This document shows, in pieces, positions 37,976 to 50,805 of a DNA stretch of 64,000 bases; positions within the stretch are counted from its first letter, which is position 1, and each line of letters opens with the position of its first letter. A program made the translations under genes and the position numbers. The stretch covers positions 13,680,854-13,744,853 of the forward strand of contig NC_045147.1 of assembly GCF_008831285.2 (NCBI RefSeq), read 5' to 3'. The notes below the pieces were generated by a model. That model saw nothing but the letters and a program-made list of their open reading frames with translations. It did no database searches and had not been told where the DNA came from. Origin of the DNA: Nymphaea colorata (lineage: Eukaryota; Streptophyta; Magnoliopsida; Nymphaeales; Nymphaeaceae).

Positions 37976-39775
37976 ATTCTAATGGATTTTAGACCTAATA
38001 GAACCGATGTTGTATGGCAGTTTCAAATTGGATCTCGCGTTTCCATCTAAAGTTGGATTCGGTTTTAGATAACCTGCACCACTTCGAATCCGGAACGCGG
38101 ATTAGGTAAGATCGGGTCCAATAGATCCGGATCATGAGTCGGCTCAGAACCGTTTACATTTCCAACCCGTTCTTCCCAATTATTTAAAGAAGAACATATT
38201 CTAGTGGGGGATTGTTATGCTATCTTCATCACATATTCCTTGATTTATTCCGTTCTTATAAGTTTGGCAACTCTGTCTGTTGGTAAAACGCCAAATCATG
38301 AACGTAATAGATATAAATGGATCAACTGGACTGGATGTTGATGGTCCAAGCCCACTTCTTCAGCACTGGTTGCCAATTGGAATATGGAGATCCAAAGATC
38401 CGCTTCCAGAGATTGAACTTTTTTTGGACTACCCAACTTACTTTTGGATACAGTAAAGATGTAATCTGATTACAAAATCCACATCAAGACTTCCAGAGCT
38501 GCTGGGATCCTGTTGGATCTGGATCTAGCAGTAGGATCACCCATACAGAATTTCTTTAATCTCAACTGTATGCTTAAGTTTGTTAGTTATCAGGTGTTCC
38601 ATACTATGGACAATAACCACATCTTTGGTTGGGTACATGCAGGAATCAGTAGATCTGCTTCAAATCATGCACCTACTAGTAACAATTTGCTGAAAGCTTC
38701 TTTGTTTAGAATGTGTTTGCTAATTGTAGATCATCCATCAAAACACTTGACTATGAATTTCTAGCAAAAGATGAACAATACCAAATCTAGCTAGGGCCAC
38801 TACCCAAATTTTTAAGAAGAGAAAGTATAGCAGCATGTGTTAAATCAGAATGAGATCGGTACAAAACAAGCGCAGGCTGACCATGAAACCACCACCAAAA
38901 GTTCTATCCAGCGAGCTCAATCTCAACCAGGATTACATATATGAACATGGTAAAACCAACAATTCTTTGGCAAACTTTCGTCATCAACGAATGAGAAAAA
39001 GCCTATTTAAGGTACAAATGAATGATTCAACTTCAACGAGGACATTGCAACAACTCCATTCTAACTTCAAACCATGATTGTAATTGCTCTTATATAAACC
39101 AGAAGATCAGGAGGCCAGGAGAATGGCAAGGAATCAAGCTGAAAGCGAGCAACTGGCTGGTGAGGAAAAGCAGCTACTTTCAATTGATGCAAGGAAAACA
39201 CCAAAGAAAGGAGAAAATTTCTATCTTATGGCACTTAATATACTTGTCACAGGGAAAGAACCATAAATATTCATACCTATCTTGATGGGTGCATTACACG
39301 CTGTTAAAGAAGGAACATTTGTTTCTTGGACTTCAATGTTTTTGTCTCACAGAAACTTGTTTGCATGTTGGTTACAATGTGGTGTATCTCTAACAATTAA
39401 ATTTTCCTTGGTCAAGTATGGAAAGTTGTCTGTCCTGCTCTAGAAGCACCAAACTTGGAAGATATGCATCTAGATTTTGTTAGTTTTCATTGAGGATGAA
39501 ATACAAATATGCTACTCGTTAAGAGATATCAAGAAGTAACCTATTACTGTCTCATAATTTGCCCTAGAAAATAAAGGAGGATCATAATATAGTGTTCCAT
39601 AAATTTTCCTTATTTTTTAAGACAGATTCATGGGATAATAACAATGTGTTACTATTGCCAAACGACCCCTAACAATACCAGCTGCCATGATTTTTCGTTT
39701 TTCAGTTGTACACGGCCACAATGAGAAGATCTCACTGGCTGCTTTTATAGATAGACAGTCCATATGGCTAAGGGA
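37976..39775. other. Intergenic upstream of the Copia element
   Basis: No gene is supported. Degenerate GGATCC/GGATTCGG words at about 38,000-38,160 recall the GGATTC family, but no ends are visible. Short open frames at 38,513-38,764 and 39,022-39,285 have no motif. Confidence 0.5.
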
Positions 39776-39780
39776 GGGAA

Positions 39781-40124
39781 TAAAAGATGTGATAAGATGA
39801 ATCCTCATCTCGAGCTATGCAGATTTGGGGAGAAGCAAATTGGAGAGTACGAAGAGGCAAAGAGTGAAGACATCTTGGATGAAGACATCTTGGGAACCAA
39901 GAAAAACGTTTCACAAATCAAGAGAAACGTTTTAGATACCAAGGCATTTAGAATTAATTCCTCTTATCCAAAAAACTATTATAAATAGTTGTGTTATGGA
40001 AGGAAACCTCAAGTCGTGTAAAAGTGGGTGTGGCTGAATAGAGAAAATCATTTTTTTCTTCGTCGATGTAGGTTCTCTTTGAACCGAATTACGTTAATTC
40101 GAGTGTCTCTTCTATTTTCCTTTA
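39781..40124 (+). repeat. Copia 5' LTR
   Basis: Starts TAAAAGATG and ends TTCCTTTA, directly before the primer-binding site. ACTATTATAAATAG near 39,975-39,988 is a probable TATA region. The ends are TAAA...TTTA, not the usual TG...CA. Confidence 0.9.
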
Positions 40125-40136
40125 TGGTATCAGAGC
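40125..40136 (+). promoter_or_regulatory. Primer-binding site (initiator tRNA-Met type)
   Basis: TGGTATCAGAGC follows the LTR directly. It is the standard plant Copia primer-binding site, complementary to the 3' end of initiator tRNA-Met. Confidence 0.92.
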
Positions 40137-40161
40137 TAGTGTGAGTTGCAGAGTTATATTC

Positions 40162-42600
40162 ATGGCATCCTCATCCTCGACGCCGCCTGCTTATTCATCG
40201 TTGTATCCTTATCCGTATACACTCAACATCTCCAACTTCATATTGTTGAAGTTGACTCAAGATAATTTTCTCTTATGGAAAACTCAAGTCTTGGCAATGG
40301 TGGAAAGCCAAGACCTTTATGGTTTTGGTGGCATTCCTGCACCACAAGAAACTCTTATTGAGGGATTAAAAGAGGTTCAAAATCCCGCTTATATTGCTTG
40401 GAAGAAAACTGATCGTTTGTTGAGATGACGGATTACAAGCACACTATCAGAAAGTGTGCTTGGCCAAATTGTCGGCCTAGAGACATCAGCCGACATCTGA
40501 AAATCATTGCTTGATGCCTATTTGCAGGGCTCTCAGGAGAGAGAGTTCCATCTTATGCAAAAGCTCACAAGCTTAAAGAAAGGTTCAGACTCCATCAATG
40601 AGTACGTTGGAAAGTTCAAGACTTTATGTGATGAACCAAGTGCTATTGGGCGAGTGATCTCAGACAAAGACAAAGTTTTCTGGCTTTTGCAAGGTCTAGG
40701 ATCTGGATATCAACCGTTCGTGACCACTATGCTTAGACCACCTGTGCCACAATACAAGGAGGTAGTTCCATTACTCCAAAGCTATGAAGCACGTAATGAA
40801 AATTTTGCATCTTTTCCTCAAATGAGTTATGTTGCACACAATAAAAAACAATATCAAAACAAGTGGCAAGGAGGTTATCAACGTTTCAATTCTAGAAGAC
40901 GTGGATCTGGGCAGAACAATAACAATCGAAATCAGTCTGTTGACAATAAAGGAAAGGCGAAGGTTGTATGTCAAATATGCAGCAAACAAAATCACTCTGC
41001 TTTAAAATGTTGCAATCGCTTCAACCATTCTTTCCAGCCAAATGATATTCCGCAAGCTCTTGCTTCAATCAAAACAGCCGACAATCAAGATAGTGAATGG
41101 TTCGTTGATACGGGAGCCACTGCCCATATGACGTCTGATATTGGTAAGTTATATAACTCTCGACCCTATTTTGGCAATGATGCTATTATTGTTAGAAATG
41201 GAGAAAAATTGTCTATTTCTCACATAGGTGATGCCAAGATCAAAAGTCAATTGACAGACATACCTCTGAAAAATGTGTTATGTGTGCTTAAAATAAAAAA
41301 GGATTTACTTTCGGTAAGCCAGCTTATTTCTGATTTGCCTTATATTATTGAGTTCTCATCCACTGCTTGTTTGATTAAGGACAAAGTGACGCAGAAAATA
41401 GTGGCGACCGAAAATAGACGAGGAGGTCTTTATGGTCTTGAAAATTCTCAGTCTACCTTGTTTTCAACCATATTTAGGCGTGCAGATTTTGGTCGGTGGC
41501 ATGAACGGTTGGGGCACCCTCATTTTGACACAGTTCGATTATTGAATAGAAACAGTTTGATCTCAATTGAATCCATGAAGAACATGAACCCCATTTGTTC
41601 TAGTTGTCAAATGGGTAAATCTAGTAAGTTGTCGTTTTTTGATAGGGAGTCATATAGTGAACCCCTAATGAAAGTTCATTCTGATCTTTGGGGTCCTGCT
41701 CCTGTCTTGTCAAAAGAAAAATTTCGATTCTATGTCATTTTTGTTGATGAATGCATAAAGTTTACTTGGTTCTATCCATTGAAGAAAAAGTCTGATTTCT
41801 TTGAAATTTTCGTTCATTTTCATAGATATGTTGAACGACAATTTGACAAAAAAATAAAAATCTTTCAATCTGATGGTGGTGGAGAGTATAGCAGTCAAAA
41901 ATTCATCCATTATCTTGATCAAATGGGAATAAAGCGACAAACGTCATGTCCCAAAACACCCGAGCAAAACGGCACGGCTGAACGAAAGCATAAAAATGTG
42001 ACAGAACTTGGGCTGACGATGATGTTTCATTCCAATACACCAAAACATTTTCGGGTAGAAGCTTTTTCCACTGCCGTTTTTTTGATAAATAGGCTGCCAT
42101 CATCGAGTTTAAATATGGATTCTCCTTATTTTCGAGTTTTTGGAAAGCATCCAGATTATGCATCTTTGAGAGTTTTTGGTTGTCGATGTTTTCCTTATCT
42201 ACGTGGATATCAAGAATCAAAATTTGATTCAAAATCATTACCATGCATTTTTCTTGGTTATAGCACACAATTCAAGGGTTACAGATGTCTTCATCCACCA
42301 ACGGGCATAATATACATGTCACGGCATGTTTTGTTTGACGAAAAAAAATTTTCTTTTAAGGATCCAGCTTGCCTTCATCGACAAGAACAACTTGAGGGAG
42401 AATTTAGTTCCCTTATCGATGACAAGATTAAAAATGATACTCATACCAGTCAAGAAATGGATACTTTAGTTTTAGATTCTCGAAATGGCTCTACTGAACT
42501 CACGCATGAACAATTTCAAGATATGCAGGTTCCGCAGATTGAATCTCATGACATGTCAAACCATTGTCACAAGAAGAAAATGAAGCAAGGTCTACCATGA
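40162..42600 (+). pseudogene. Copia gag-protease-integrase region, disrupted
   Basis: Reading begins at the ATG 40162. The gag N-terminal region includes LKLTQDNFLLWKTQV. Two in-frame TGA codons interrupt it, at 40426-40428 and 40498-40500, where Trp would be expected. The frame then stays open from 40501 to 42600. It shows a zinc knuckle (CQICSKQNHSALKC), an aspartic protease site (WFVDTGATAHM), the pre-integrase HERLGHPHFD block, and an integrase core with acidic residues in HSDLWGP, FQSDGGGEY and TPEQNGTAERK. A frameshift between about 42,564 and 42,600 separates it from the reverse transcriptase. Its activities would be capsid formation, polyprotein cleavage and cDNA integration, all lost or compromised in this copy. 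Confidence 0.92.
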
Positions 42601-44207
42601 TCACCTCGCCACAACCTGAAATTCCATTGCAACGCACTATTATTACTCGAAGCATGACTGAGATATCAAAGCCTAACCCAAAATATGCTAACCTTCATGA
42701 TATTACCACATATGCTTCTGTACCTAAGGAGCCGAAAAACATTAAGGAAGCACTGAATCATCCAGGTTGGAAGGCTGCTATGCAGGAAGAAATATCTGCA
42801 CTATATGAGAATCACACTTGGGATCTAGTACCACATCAATCACACATGAATATCGTCAGATCAAAATGGGTTTACAAGGCAAAGCTGCAAGCTGATGGAA
42901 CTCTTGAGCGATTGAAAGCTCGCTTAGTTGCACGTGGATTCTCTCAACGTGAGGGAATTGATTTTGTCGAAACTTTTTCTCCTGTTGTGAAACCTGGTAG
43001 CATCAGAATTATTCTTTCTATTGCTACTGTTAGACAATGGAGCATACGCCAACTTGATGTGAAGAACGCCTTTCTTCATGGTCAACTTGAGGAGACGGTT
43101 TTCATGCAACAACCACCGGGTTTTGAAGATCGGCGTTTTCCTAATCATGTATGTCGTCTGCAAAAAGCACTTTATGGTCTTCGACAAGCCTCTCGAGCCT
43201 GGTTTGATAAGTTAAGCTCTTTTCTTTTACAATATGGTTTCTTTTCCAGCACTGCTGATCCATCTCTTTTCATCTATAAGCATGAACATGATATCATTGT
43301 GCTTCTCATCTACGTCGATGACATGATCCTCACAGGGAGTAACTCTCAATTGCTGGATCAATTCACCAAGCAGCTTGCAAGTACCTTCGCCATCAAGGAT
43401 CTTGGGCGATTACATTATTTTTTAGGCATTGAAGTTCATTCTACACATGAAGGACTTTTTCTTTCACAAACAAAGTATGCGAAGGATTTGCTTGAACGAG
43501 CAAATATGTATAATTCCAAGCCTGCCGTTACACCCATGATTGAAAAAGTTCAAGAAGCTTCTTATGAATCTTATTCAGACTCAACTCATTACAGAAGTTT
43601 GGTTGGTGCCTTACAATATTTGACCATAACAAGGCTAGAACTATCATTTAGTGTCAATTATGTGAGGCAACATATGCATAGTCCTATGGTTCAACATTAT
43701 GAGATGGTGAAGCGTTTCATCCGATATGTAAAAGGTACTCTTGATACAGGTCTGAGAATCATGGCTGAAAGTTCTCTAGACTTATATGTTTTTTGTGATG
43801 CCGATTAGGCTGGCTGTCACGACACAAGAAGGTCGACTACAAGTTTTTGTACCTTTTTGGGAAATAATTGTATTACATGGAGTGCCAAGAAACAGAGTAC
43901 AGTGGCTAGATCAAGCACAGAGGCAGAATACAGAGCCATGGCATCCACTGCTGCAGAGTTAACCTGGATCTCCTTTGTTCCTAGAGATCTTGGAGTTAAT
44001 TTAAATAGTCCACCGGTGCTTTATTGTGACAATATCAGTGTGTTACACATGACCATCAATCCTATTTTTCACAACAGATCCAAACATATTCAAGTGGATT
44101 ATCATTATGTCAGAAGAAACGTAGCTGAAGGATCTTTGATCACTAAATTTGTTCCCTCAAAACATCAAATTGCAGACATTTTCACAAAGCCTCTAACAAC
44201 GATTTAA
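42564..44207 (+). pseudogene. Copia reverse transcriptase-RNase H region, disrupted
   Basis: Continues in a different frame from the upstream part. Reverse transcriptase blocks include NHPGWKAAMQEE, SKWVYKAKL, RLVARGFSQ, LDVKNAFLHG, LYGLRQASRAW and the catalytic YVDDMIL. RNase H follows with FCDAD, then a TAG at 43806-43808 where Trp is normal, then STEAEYRAM, CDNISVLHM and the C-terminal IADIFTKPL. The domain set is complete apart from the stop and the upstream shift. Related intact elements elsewhere could still act on this copy's LTRs. Confidence 0.93.
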
Positions 44208-44250
44208 TTTCATACCTTAAGGAGCAAACTGGGCCTCAGCAGCCGGCTCA

Positions 44251-44263
44251 GTTTGACGGGGAG
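44251..44263 (+). promoter_or_regulatory. Polypurine tract of the Copia element
   Basis: GACGGGGAG lies immediately before the 3' LTR, the expected place for plus-strand priming. It is short and interrupted by C. Confidence 0.65.
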
Positions 44264-44606
44264 TAAAAGACGTGATGAGATGAATCCTCATCTCGAGCTA
44301 CGCAGATTTGGAGAGAAGCAAATTGGAGAGTACGAAGAGGCAAAGAGTGAAGGCATCTTGGATGAAGACATATTGGGAACCAAGAAAAACATTTCACAAA
44401 TCAAGAGAAACGTTTTACATACCAAGGCATTTAGAATTAATTCCTCTTATCGAAAAACTATTATAAATAGTTGTGTTATGGAAGGAAACCCCAAGTCTTG
44501 TAAAAGTGGGTATGGCTGAATAGAGAAAATCATTTTTTTCTTCGTGGATGTAGGTTCTCTTTGAACAGAACTACATTAATTCGAGTGTCTCTTCTATTTT
44601 CCTTTA
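44264..44606 (+). repeat. Copia 3' LTR
   Basis: A 343-bp copy of the 5' LTR, starting TAAAAGACG and ending TTCCTTTA, followed by the GGGAA duplication. Confidence 0.9.
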
Positions 44607-44611
44607 GGGAA

Positions 44612-45045
44612 CTCATCCATATCTCAGCAATTTCTCCTTCAAGTTACCAAATTAACATAATTAGATATATCTCAACTTGTTGGTCATTTTTTGGTATTTT
44701 TTCATTATTTAGGGCGCTTGTGAAAGCATCTCCTAGTAGTTGTTTTTTACTACCAACATGTGCAGTTTTCGCAATTTTATATTGTTCTTTTTATTGAAGA
44801 TACAAGAATGTGTAAGACTTGAGAGCTGACCAATCATTAAGAGCTTCTTATCTATTCTCCAAGTTCGTAGATTTTTTTTTGGCAAAGTTAATGTGAAAGG
44901 TCTAGCTGGTGAACAGGGAATATTTATTTTGCTTCTCTCCTTTGGATGATGTGGAGCACATATTACTGAAGAAAGAGAATTTGACAATAAAGTTTAATTT
45001 ATGGGGGCTCCATAATCTCACTCTAGACCAAGTAAAACTTTACAA
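44612..45045. other. Intergenic, no feature seen
   Basis: AT-rich sequence between the Copia element and the first 45 kb repeat copy. I see no gene or repeat structure. Confidence 0.5.
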
Positions 45046-45672
45046 ATTTTGCTTTGGTTTCACTTTCTCAATACATCAATATATATAGTCATAGGATGAT
45101 ACTCAGACAATTCGTCTCACATACCACAAAAGCTTATAAGGTTTTGACTTTCCTAAGAAATTGATTTATCGCTTTTTGGATTTGACAAACACTAGATAAA
45201 TTATTTTGTTCACTACATATCTCTATTCAGGTAAGTGGAAGCTGGCCAAAAAAAAGCCACAACCCTCTCCCTTCAGCCCACACAGGGTCTGGAGCTGTTT
45301 CCAAACTTATGTGAACATATAGTATACTCATCAACTACAGTTCTACATTCCAACATTTATGGTCCAAAAAAAGTAGTTGGCTCGATAATTGAACCGACAA
45401 CCAAACTCTCACCTACTTGTCAGTCCAACCAACTATACTATGCTCCTCATAGTCATCACACATATCTTAATTGCTACCACACATCTAGTGGGTTGTTTCA
45501 AACACAATCAAGCACAACATTGTGTGGGCTCATCCAATTGAAAAGCCAAGTATTAAACGGTTTGAGGACTGCCAATTATCAAAAGATGGAAAGCTTTGAT
45601 TGCATTTGGAAGGTTTTCATACATCCTATTCCATATTCTCTTCACCACTAACAAAAAGACTAGTAGTTTTCG
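45046..45672. repeat. ~627-bp repeat, copy 1
   Basis: Shares its whole length with 46,389-47,016 in direct orientation, with many substitutions (roughly 80-85 percent identity by eye). It contains ATTGAACCGACAACCAA...CCAACCAACTATAC, which on the minus strand looks like a degenerate tRNA-derived region with a GGTTCAA box-B-like core. The open frame 45,235-45,651 is not conserved as protein in copy 2. Confidence 0.75.
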
Positions 45673-46388
45673 TTAACTCGATTTTAATGAAAAATAATAA
45701 ATTTATTCATATTTAATATGCAAATAAGGTATTTATAATGAAAAAATGGCATAAAATTATATTTTAATAATTTTATATTATATATGTTATCAGGCTGCAC
45801 CTTCAGTTGGGCTCAAACCAGCATGAGTCCTTGTTTTATTGTGTGGCCCGAGACCCAGCCCAACTCCAAGTTCTACATTGGGCTTCAAGGTAAGACATTA
45901 CCTTAGGATGTTAATAAATAATTTATTTGTTTTTTGTGGTTGTTTATATGTGGATATATAGTTAATGAGAATAATATGTAAAAGCTCTTATTTGAGACAA
46001 TTTGTCATTGGCCATAGTAGCAGAGGAGCCAGTGAGGGCATGGCTTCCCTCAAATTTTAAGAAAAAAAAAACGCTTATAATTTTGAAAAATTTTAATGTG
46101 ACCCCTATATACACAAATTTTAAACATACTATTCAACCAATCACACCCCCACCCTCCCCCCTCCCAAAAAAAATCTAGTTTCGCCACTCCATGTATATAA
46201 TGAGCATATGTCGAATGTCGACCCTACTATCAATGTACATATCTACTTTCAGGTCCAAACATTGCAAATGTTTATGTATGAGACAACAGATAAGTATAAA
46301 ATAACAAATAAATATAAAATAATGTGTTGAGATAACAAATACGTATAAAATAACAAATAAATATGAGCTAATGTGTGAAAAACAAACA
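45673..46388. other. Spacer between the two repeat copies
   Basis: AT-rich. A segment at about 46,018-46,190 runs from AGCAGAGGAGCCAG to TTTCGCCACTCC and resembles a decayed hAT-like MITE. It is followed by ATAACAAATAnGTATAAAAT words like those at 47,780-48,060. No gene is seen. Confidence 0.45.
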
Positions 46389-47016
46389 ATTTTGCTTTCA
46401 TTTCACTTTCTCAATAGATCAATATATATAATCATAGGATGGTCCTGAGATAGTTCATCTCATATACCATGAAAGCTTATAAGGTTTTGACTTTTGTAAG
46501 AAATTGATTTATCTCTTGCTAGATTTGACAAACAATAGATAAATTATTTTGTTCACTACGCATCTTTGTTCAGGAGAGCGGAAGCTGTCCAACGAAGAGT
46601 CGAAACCATCTCCCTTCACCCCACCCAAGGCCTGGGGCTGTTTCCAGACTTATATGAACATATAATACACCTGTCAACTATAGTTTTGCATGCCAACATT
46701 TGCAGTCCAGAAAAAGTAGTAGGCCCTGAGAATTGAACCGACAACCAAGCTCTCAACTACTTGCCAGTTCAACCAATTATGTTATGCCCCTCAAGAACAC
46801 CACATATCTTGATTGTTATCCCACATCTCGTGGGTTGTTTCCAAACACAATAAAGCACAGCAGTGTGTGGGCTCATCCAATTGAATAGCGAAGTGCCGAA
46901 TGGTTTGAGTACTGCCAATTATCATAAGATGGATAGTCTTGATTGCAGTTGGAAAGTTTTCATACAACATACCCTATATTCTTTTTACCACTAACAAAAA
47001 TACTAGCAGCTTTGGA
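46389..47016. repeat. ~627-bp repeat, copy 2
   Basis: Direct, diverged copy of 45,046-45,672, offset by about 1,343 bp. Both contain the tRNA-like patch and the GTGGGCTCATCCAATTGAA block. No protein is encoded. Confidence 0.75.
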
Positions 47017-47435
47017 CGAAGTTATATAACTCGCTCCAATCAAGGGTACCTTGAGCCAACAATTTTCTTCTTGTACTACCAATTTGGTGGCAGCATTATG
47101 AATAGCTGAAATTGCGTTCTCGCTCCATTAATGATAGAAAAGGTAAAGCAATGGAATGCCAGTAAATCAGAAGTAGAACACATATATTGTTGCCCAGACA
47201 GATCAAATGCAACTTACCTATTTACATATGAGTGCCCCACAGTCATTTGCTTGTTTATGTATTCATGCCTTTTAGCCATAAAGAATCAGATTTTCTAAAG
47301 AGATTAACATTTGATGGTTATGTTTTAGTGGCTTCATCCAAAAAAAAAATGTCTCCTTCTCTGCAAGGAAAGGTTTAGAAATTTCTCTTGGCAAGTGGCT
47401 TAATCACTTATATGTTGGTAAATGGTTGTTTTTGA

Positions 47436-47491
<56 letters not shown>
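47436..47491. repeat. (AC)n(AT)n microsatellite
   Basis: An AC run passes directly into an AT run. Confidence 0.95.
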
Positions 47492-47493
<2 letters not shown>

Positions 47494-47779
47494 TATGTTT
47501 CTACGGAACGAAGAAGCCATGAGCAGTCCAATATTGAAACTACTTTTTTCCACCACCAATCAGGGAAAAAAATTCCCAAAAGATCAAGCAAAGTGAGAAC
47601 CAAACTTTGAAGACTTTTTAAATTATCCTATCAAAGCACTCACCAAGTTCACCATAAGGCAAAAGACACATGCAAAGCTCACACTCTTCGTGAGTGTGTT
47701 GTGCCTTCTTCTTCAGTGAGTGCTTTATGAGAGCAAGTTTTGTCCGCCGCTCCATATATATATCTATATAACGAGTGTA

Positions 47780-48060
47780 TGCTCAATGTAAACCCTACTC
47801 TTAATGTACATACAAATGTTACATATGCATGTGTATGAAATAACAAATAGGTATAAAATAACAAACACATATGAAATAATGTGTATAAGATAACAAAAGA
47901 TTTATGAGATAATGAGATGATGTATGAAATAGTGCTAAACATGACTATCAGATCAAGTTTATTAGATAACAAAAGATTTATGAGATAATGAAATAAAGGA
48001 CAAATGTATAATATAATGTTTATGAAGTAATAAAATATCTTTGAGATAATATGATAACGC
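47780..48060. repeat. Degenerate ATAACAAAT/ATGAGATAAT-word minisatellite
   Basis: Many imperfect repeats of GATAACAAAnATnTATGA and AATGAGATAATG type, with no fixed period. Similar words occur at 46,270-46,375, so the tract is part of a dispersed repeat. Confidence 0.6.
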
Positions 48061-49199
48061 TTTGAACATGACAAAAAAATAAAAACACTTTGTTACTGCT
48101 TAGAGGGATATAATGCTCATAACAATACACATATATGAACCGACAAATTTTATCTTTATTGAATCCTCAAATCTTCTTTTCACAGTTTCATTTCTTGTTC
48201 GTACAAAAAAAATGTATTAATTGTATGCTTTTTTTGTCATTATTAAGTAACACATGAAATATCATACAACAAGACTGTATATAACCAACTTCAATGCTTA
48301 ATGGTTTTTGCACGGCAATTGACATGACGTGCAAGCACATGGAGTAGAGCCAAAAACTTTTTGTGAAGGGGGCCAAATTAAAGTTTCTAAATTTTGACAA
48401 GAACACAAATATCATTTTTCAAAATTTTTATATAAAAATAGTGAAATTTTTCAAAATTTACATACAATTTCTTTTTTTAAAAAAAGAAAAGAATCCATGT
48501 GAGGCCAGGGCCCATGCAGTCTCTATCTTGGCTCCGGCCCTGACAAACACTAGAACAAAAGGTTACTGCTTCTAGCAGATTGTGCGCGCTCTGAACCGCA
48601 TGTTACTAAGATCTAAGACAAGGATGGCTAGCTACAAAACTCCAAAATCAATATTATGTACCCTGTATGAACAATGATGCTCATGGAAGAAAAGGAAAGT
48701 GGGAAAACAAATGAAGTAATGAACATAAATAAATAATTACCTAACAGTCATAAAAATCCGTTGCACGAATCTACGCATGCATGTTCATTGAGATTCAATT
48801 TTTTGGATCTTTCTCTAAGGCTTACAGGTGCTCCATGGACATTTTCACAGGTAAAAGCGTGCTCATATATTCTATGGATCACATGAGTGAACAGTAAACG
48901 ATGATGTGGATCCGTATCAGTAAGAGGGAATCATTGTAAGAAATGATGCGCAAAATCATGTTGTATTGGCTTCTTGTGTGGACAAAATATTTGTTTTAAT
49001 TTTTTCTTAAAAAAAAAATCTGAGAAACACACTTGAAGATGTGAAAATGATAAAGAACATGCACATTTAAATTTTTCATACTGTTGAAAGCACACCTAGA
49101 CTTTGTACCATTTATTAAAAAATAATTTTTGAATCGGTCAATTAAACCATTGGTTAATTATAACTAATGTAAGTTGTAGGCAGATTGTATAACCATTCG

Positions 49200-49201
<2 letters not shown>

Positions 49202-49231
<30 letters not shown>
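49202..49231. repeat. (AT)n microsatellite
   Basis: A pure AT dinucleotide run. Confidence 0.95.
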
Positions 49232-49232
<1 letters not shown>

Positions 49233-50805
49233 TCAACATCAAAAATTAGTGAGGTTAGGTTATTTTCCATTCTTAGGGGGCAATTGATGGCCTGAGATTT
49301 TAGAATGAAAATTCTAGTTCCATTGAATATTTTATCCTAAAATAGAAAAATGACTTATTTGATGAAAAGGAAATTAAAATTCTAGAATTCATGAATCATT
49401 CTTCATTCATTGTAAAGAAAAAAATTCCAAAAAATGCTGAATCATAATTCAATCTCGACGGTCGGATCATAAATCCAGAATTTTGATTCCATAATAAGCA
49501 TTTAAGTCAAGAATCAAAATTTTTGAATAATGATAATAATATTCTAAAATACACAGATTCTAAATCAAATGCCCCTACCCTTTCCTCCCTCTTACTATCG
49601 GATCCATGAACTTGGGGGTAACGAAGATCTAAAATCCATCATTTGGGAATCTAGAGGTTGACACGATTATCGATTTGGGTGAGCCCCAACTTTGAAATCT
49701 AGAACGATCAGATCAAACGCTTCCTAAAAGGTCATTTTTTTTTAGTTTCATTCTCCAATCATCCTACAGCTTCTCACAATCCTTACTCAAAATTTTAGCG
49801 TGCAACTAAAATTTTTATTGAACCCCAGGATCTGTTGAACTTTCAATCTTTACAATTTCCCAAGTTTACATTCAACTAAACTCACGAACGAGTGGATTCG
49901 TAGCCGCAACGAACCTTGTGGCTGGCATGGGCCAACCCTAGCCTGAGTAAACCCTCAGAAAAGTTTTACTATGATAATGCTAGACTCAGGCCTAACTATA
50001 TGCAGGGCCCACAGCTGACTTAAGTTTTGCTGCCTTATAGTCCAATATGCACATAACCCATTGCAATAACAAGATGGATCATTTCTCTGTATTTCCTTGT
50101 ATGTCATGATTAAAAACCTAAAAGAAATGGAAATGCAGTACAAAATCATGAAAAAAATTAGAAAAATGTGAGACATACGGACTGACATTTTATTTTAAAG
50201 CGGTTTGTGTCAGGTATTGTGCTGAGTCAAGTGAAGTTTCTTATGGGTCACCTCAAAATTAAAAAAAAAAAAAGTTACGTGTAAATTTTAGAAAAAAAAT
50301 TTGCTATCATACATGAAAGAATTTTTAAAAATGGTATTTCGCGTCAAAATTTAGAAACTTTAATTTGCCTCATGAAAATTTTTGGGTTTGTTCTTGATTA
50401 TGCTTCAGATATTTAGGGGGTCATATTTTTCTATTTATAAATATGAAAACTCAACTTTGGTTGTTAAATATCTAAAAAAGTTAAGTAAACTTATGATTAT
50501 GTTGTTGGTATTGATACCATAACGAAAGAAAGAGCACCACATCCCCATCGGCTTCGTCTATTTGGTCAGATGGGTTGTCATAAAGCCGCGATATACTGCT
50601 CAATAAATACTTTGTCCAAATAGAGTAAATTTTGTGCTTGGGCAAAATAAGAACATAATTTTTTTTTTTTTACTGAAGTGTAATTTTACATATGTAAAAA
50701 AGAGAACATAATAGAACCGATCGAGAGAATATAAAAGCGATTGTTAAAAAAAAATATGTCAGCTTAGAGTGTTACGAAAGGTTTGTTTGTATAGGAGGTT
50801 ATTTG

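Larger units (their letters stand above)
39776..44611 (+). mobile_element. Complete Ty1/Copia LTR retrotransposon with GGGAA target duplication
   Basis: The body is 39781-44606. Both sides carry the 5-bp direct repeat GGGAA (39776-39780 and 44607-44611). The order is LTR, primer-binding site, gag, protease, integrase, reverse transcriptase, RNase H, polypurine tract, LTR: the Copia order, with integrase before RT. The LTRs are 344 and 343 bp and differ at about 16 positions plus a 1-bp indel by eye (near 5 percent). The coding region carries three nonsense codons and one frameshift, so this copy is non-autonomous. Confidence 0.95.
47017..50805. other. Intergenic, repeats only
   Basis: Holds two dinucleotide microsatellites, an ATAACAAAT-word minisatellite and a decayed MITE-like stretch at about 48,335-48,545 (GGAGTAGAGCCAAAA to GGCTCCGGCCCTGAC). 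No supported gene or RNA. Confidence 0.5.

Noticed and set aside
45390-45450. Possible tRNA gene on the minus strand
   Set aside because: Only a box-B-like core and loose box A similarity. No cloverleaf could be drawn, and the second copy has changed at several positions.
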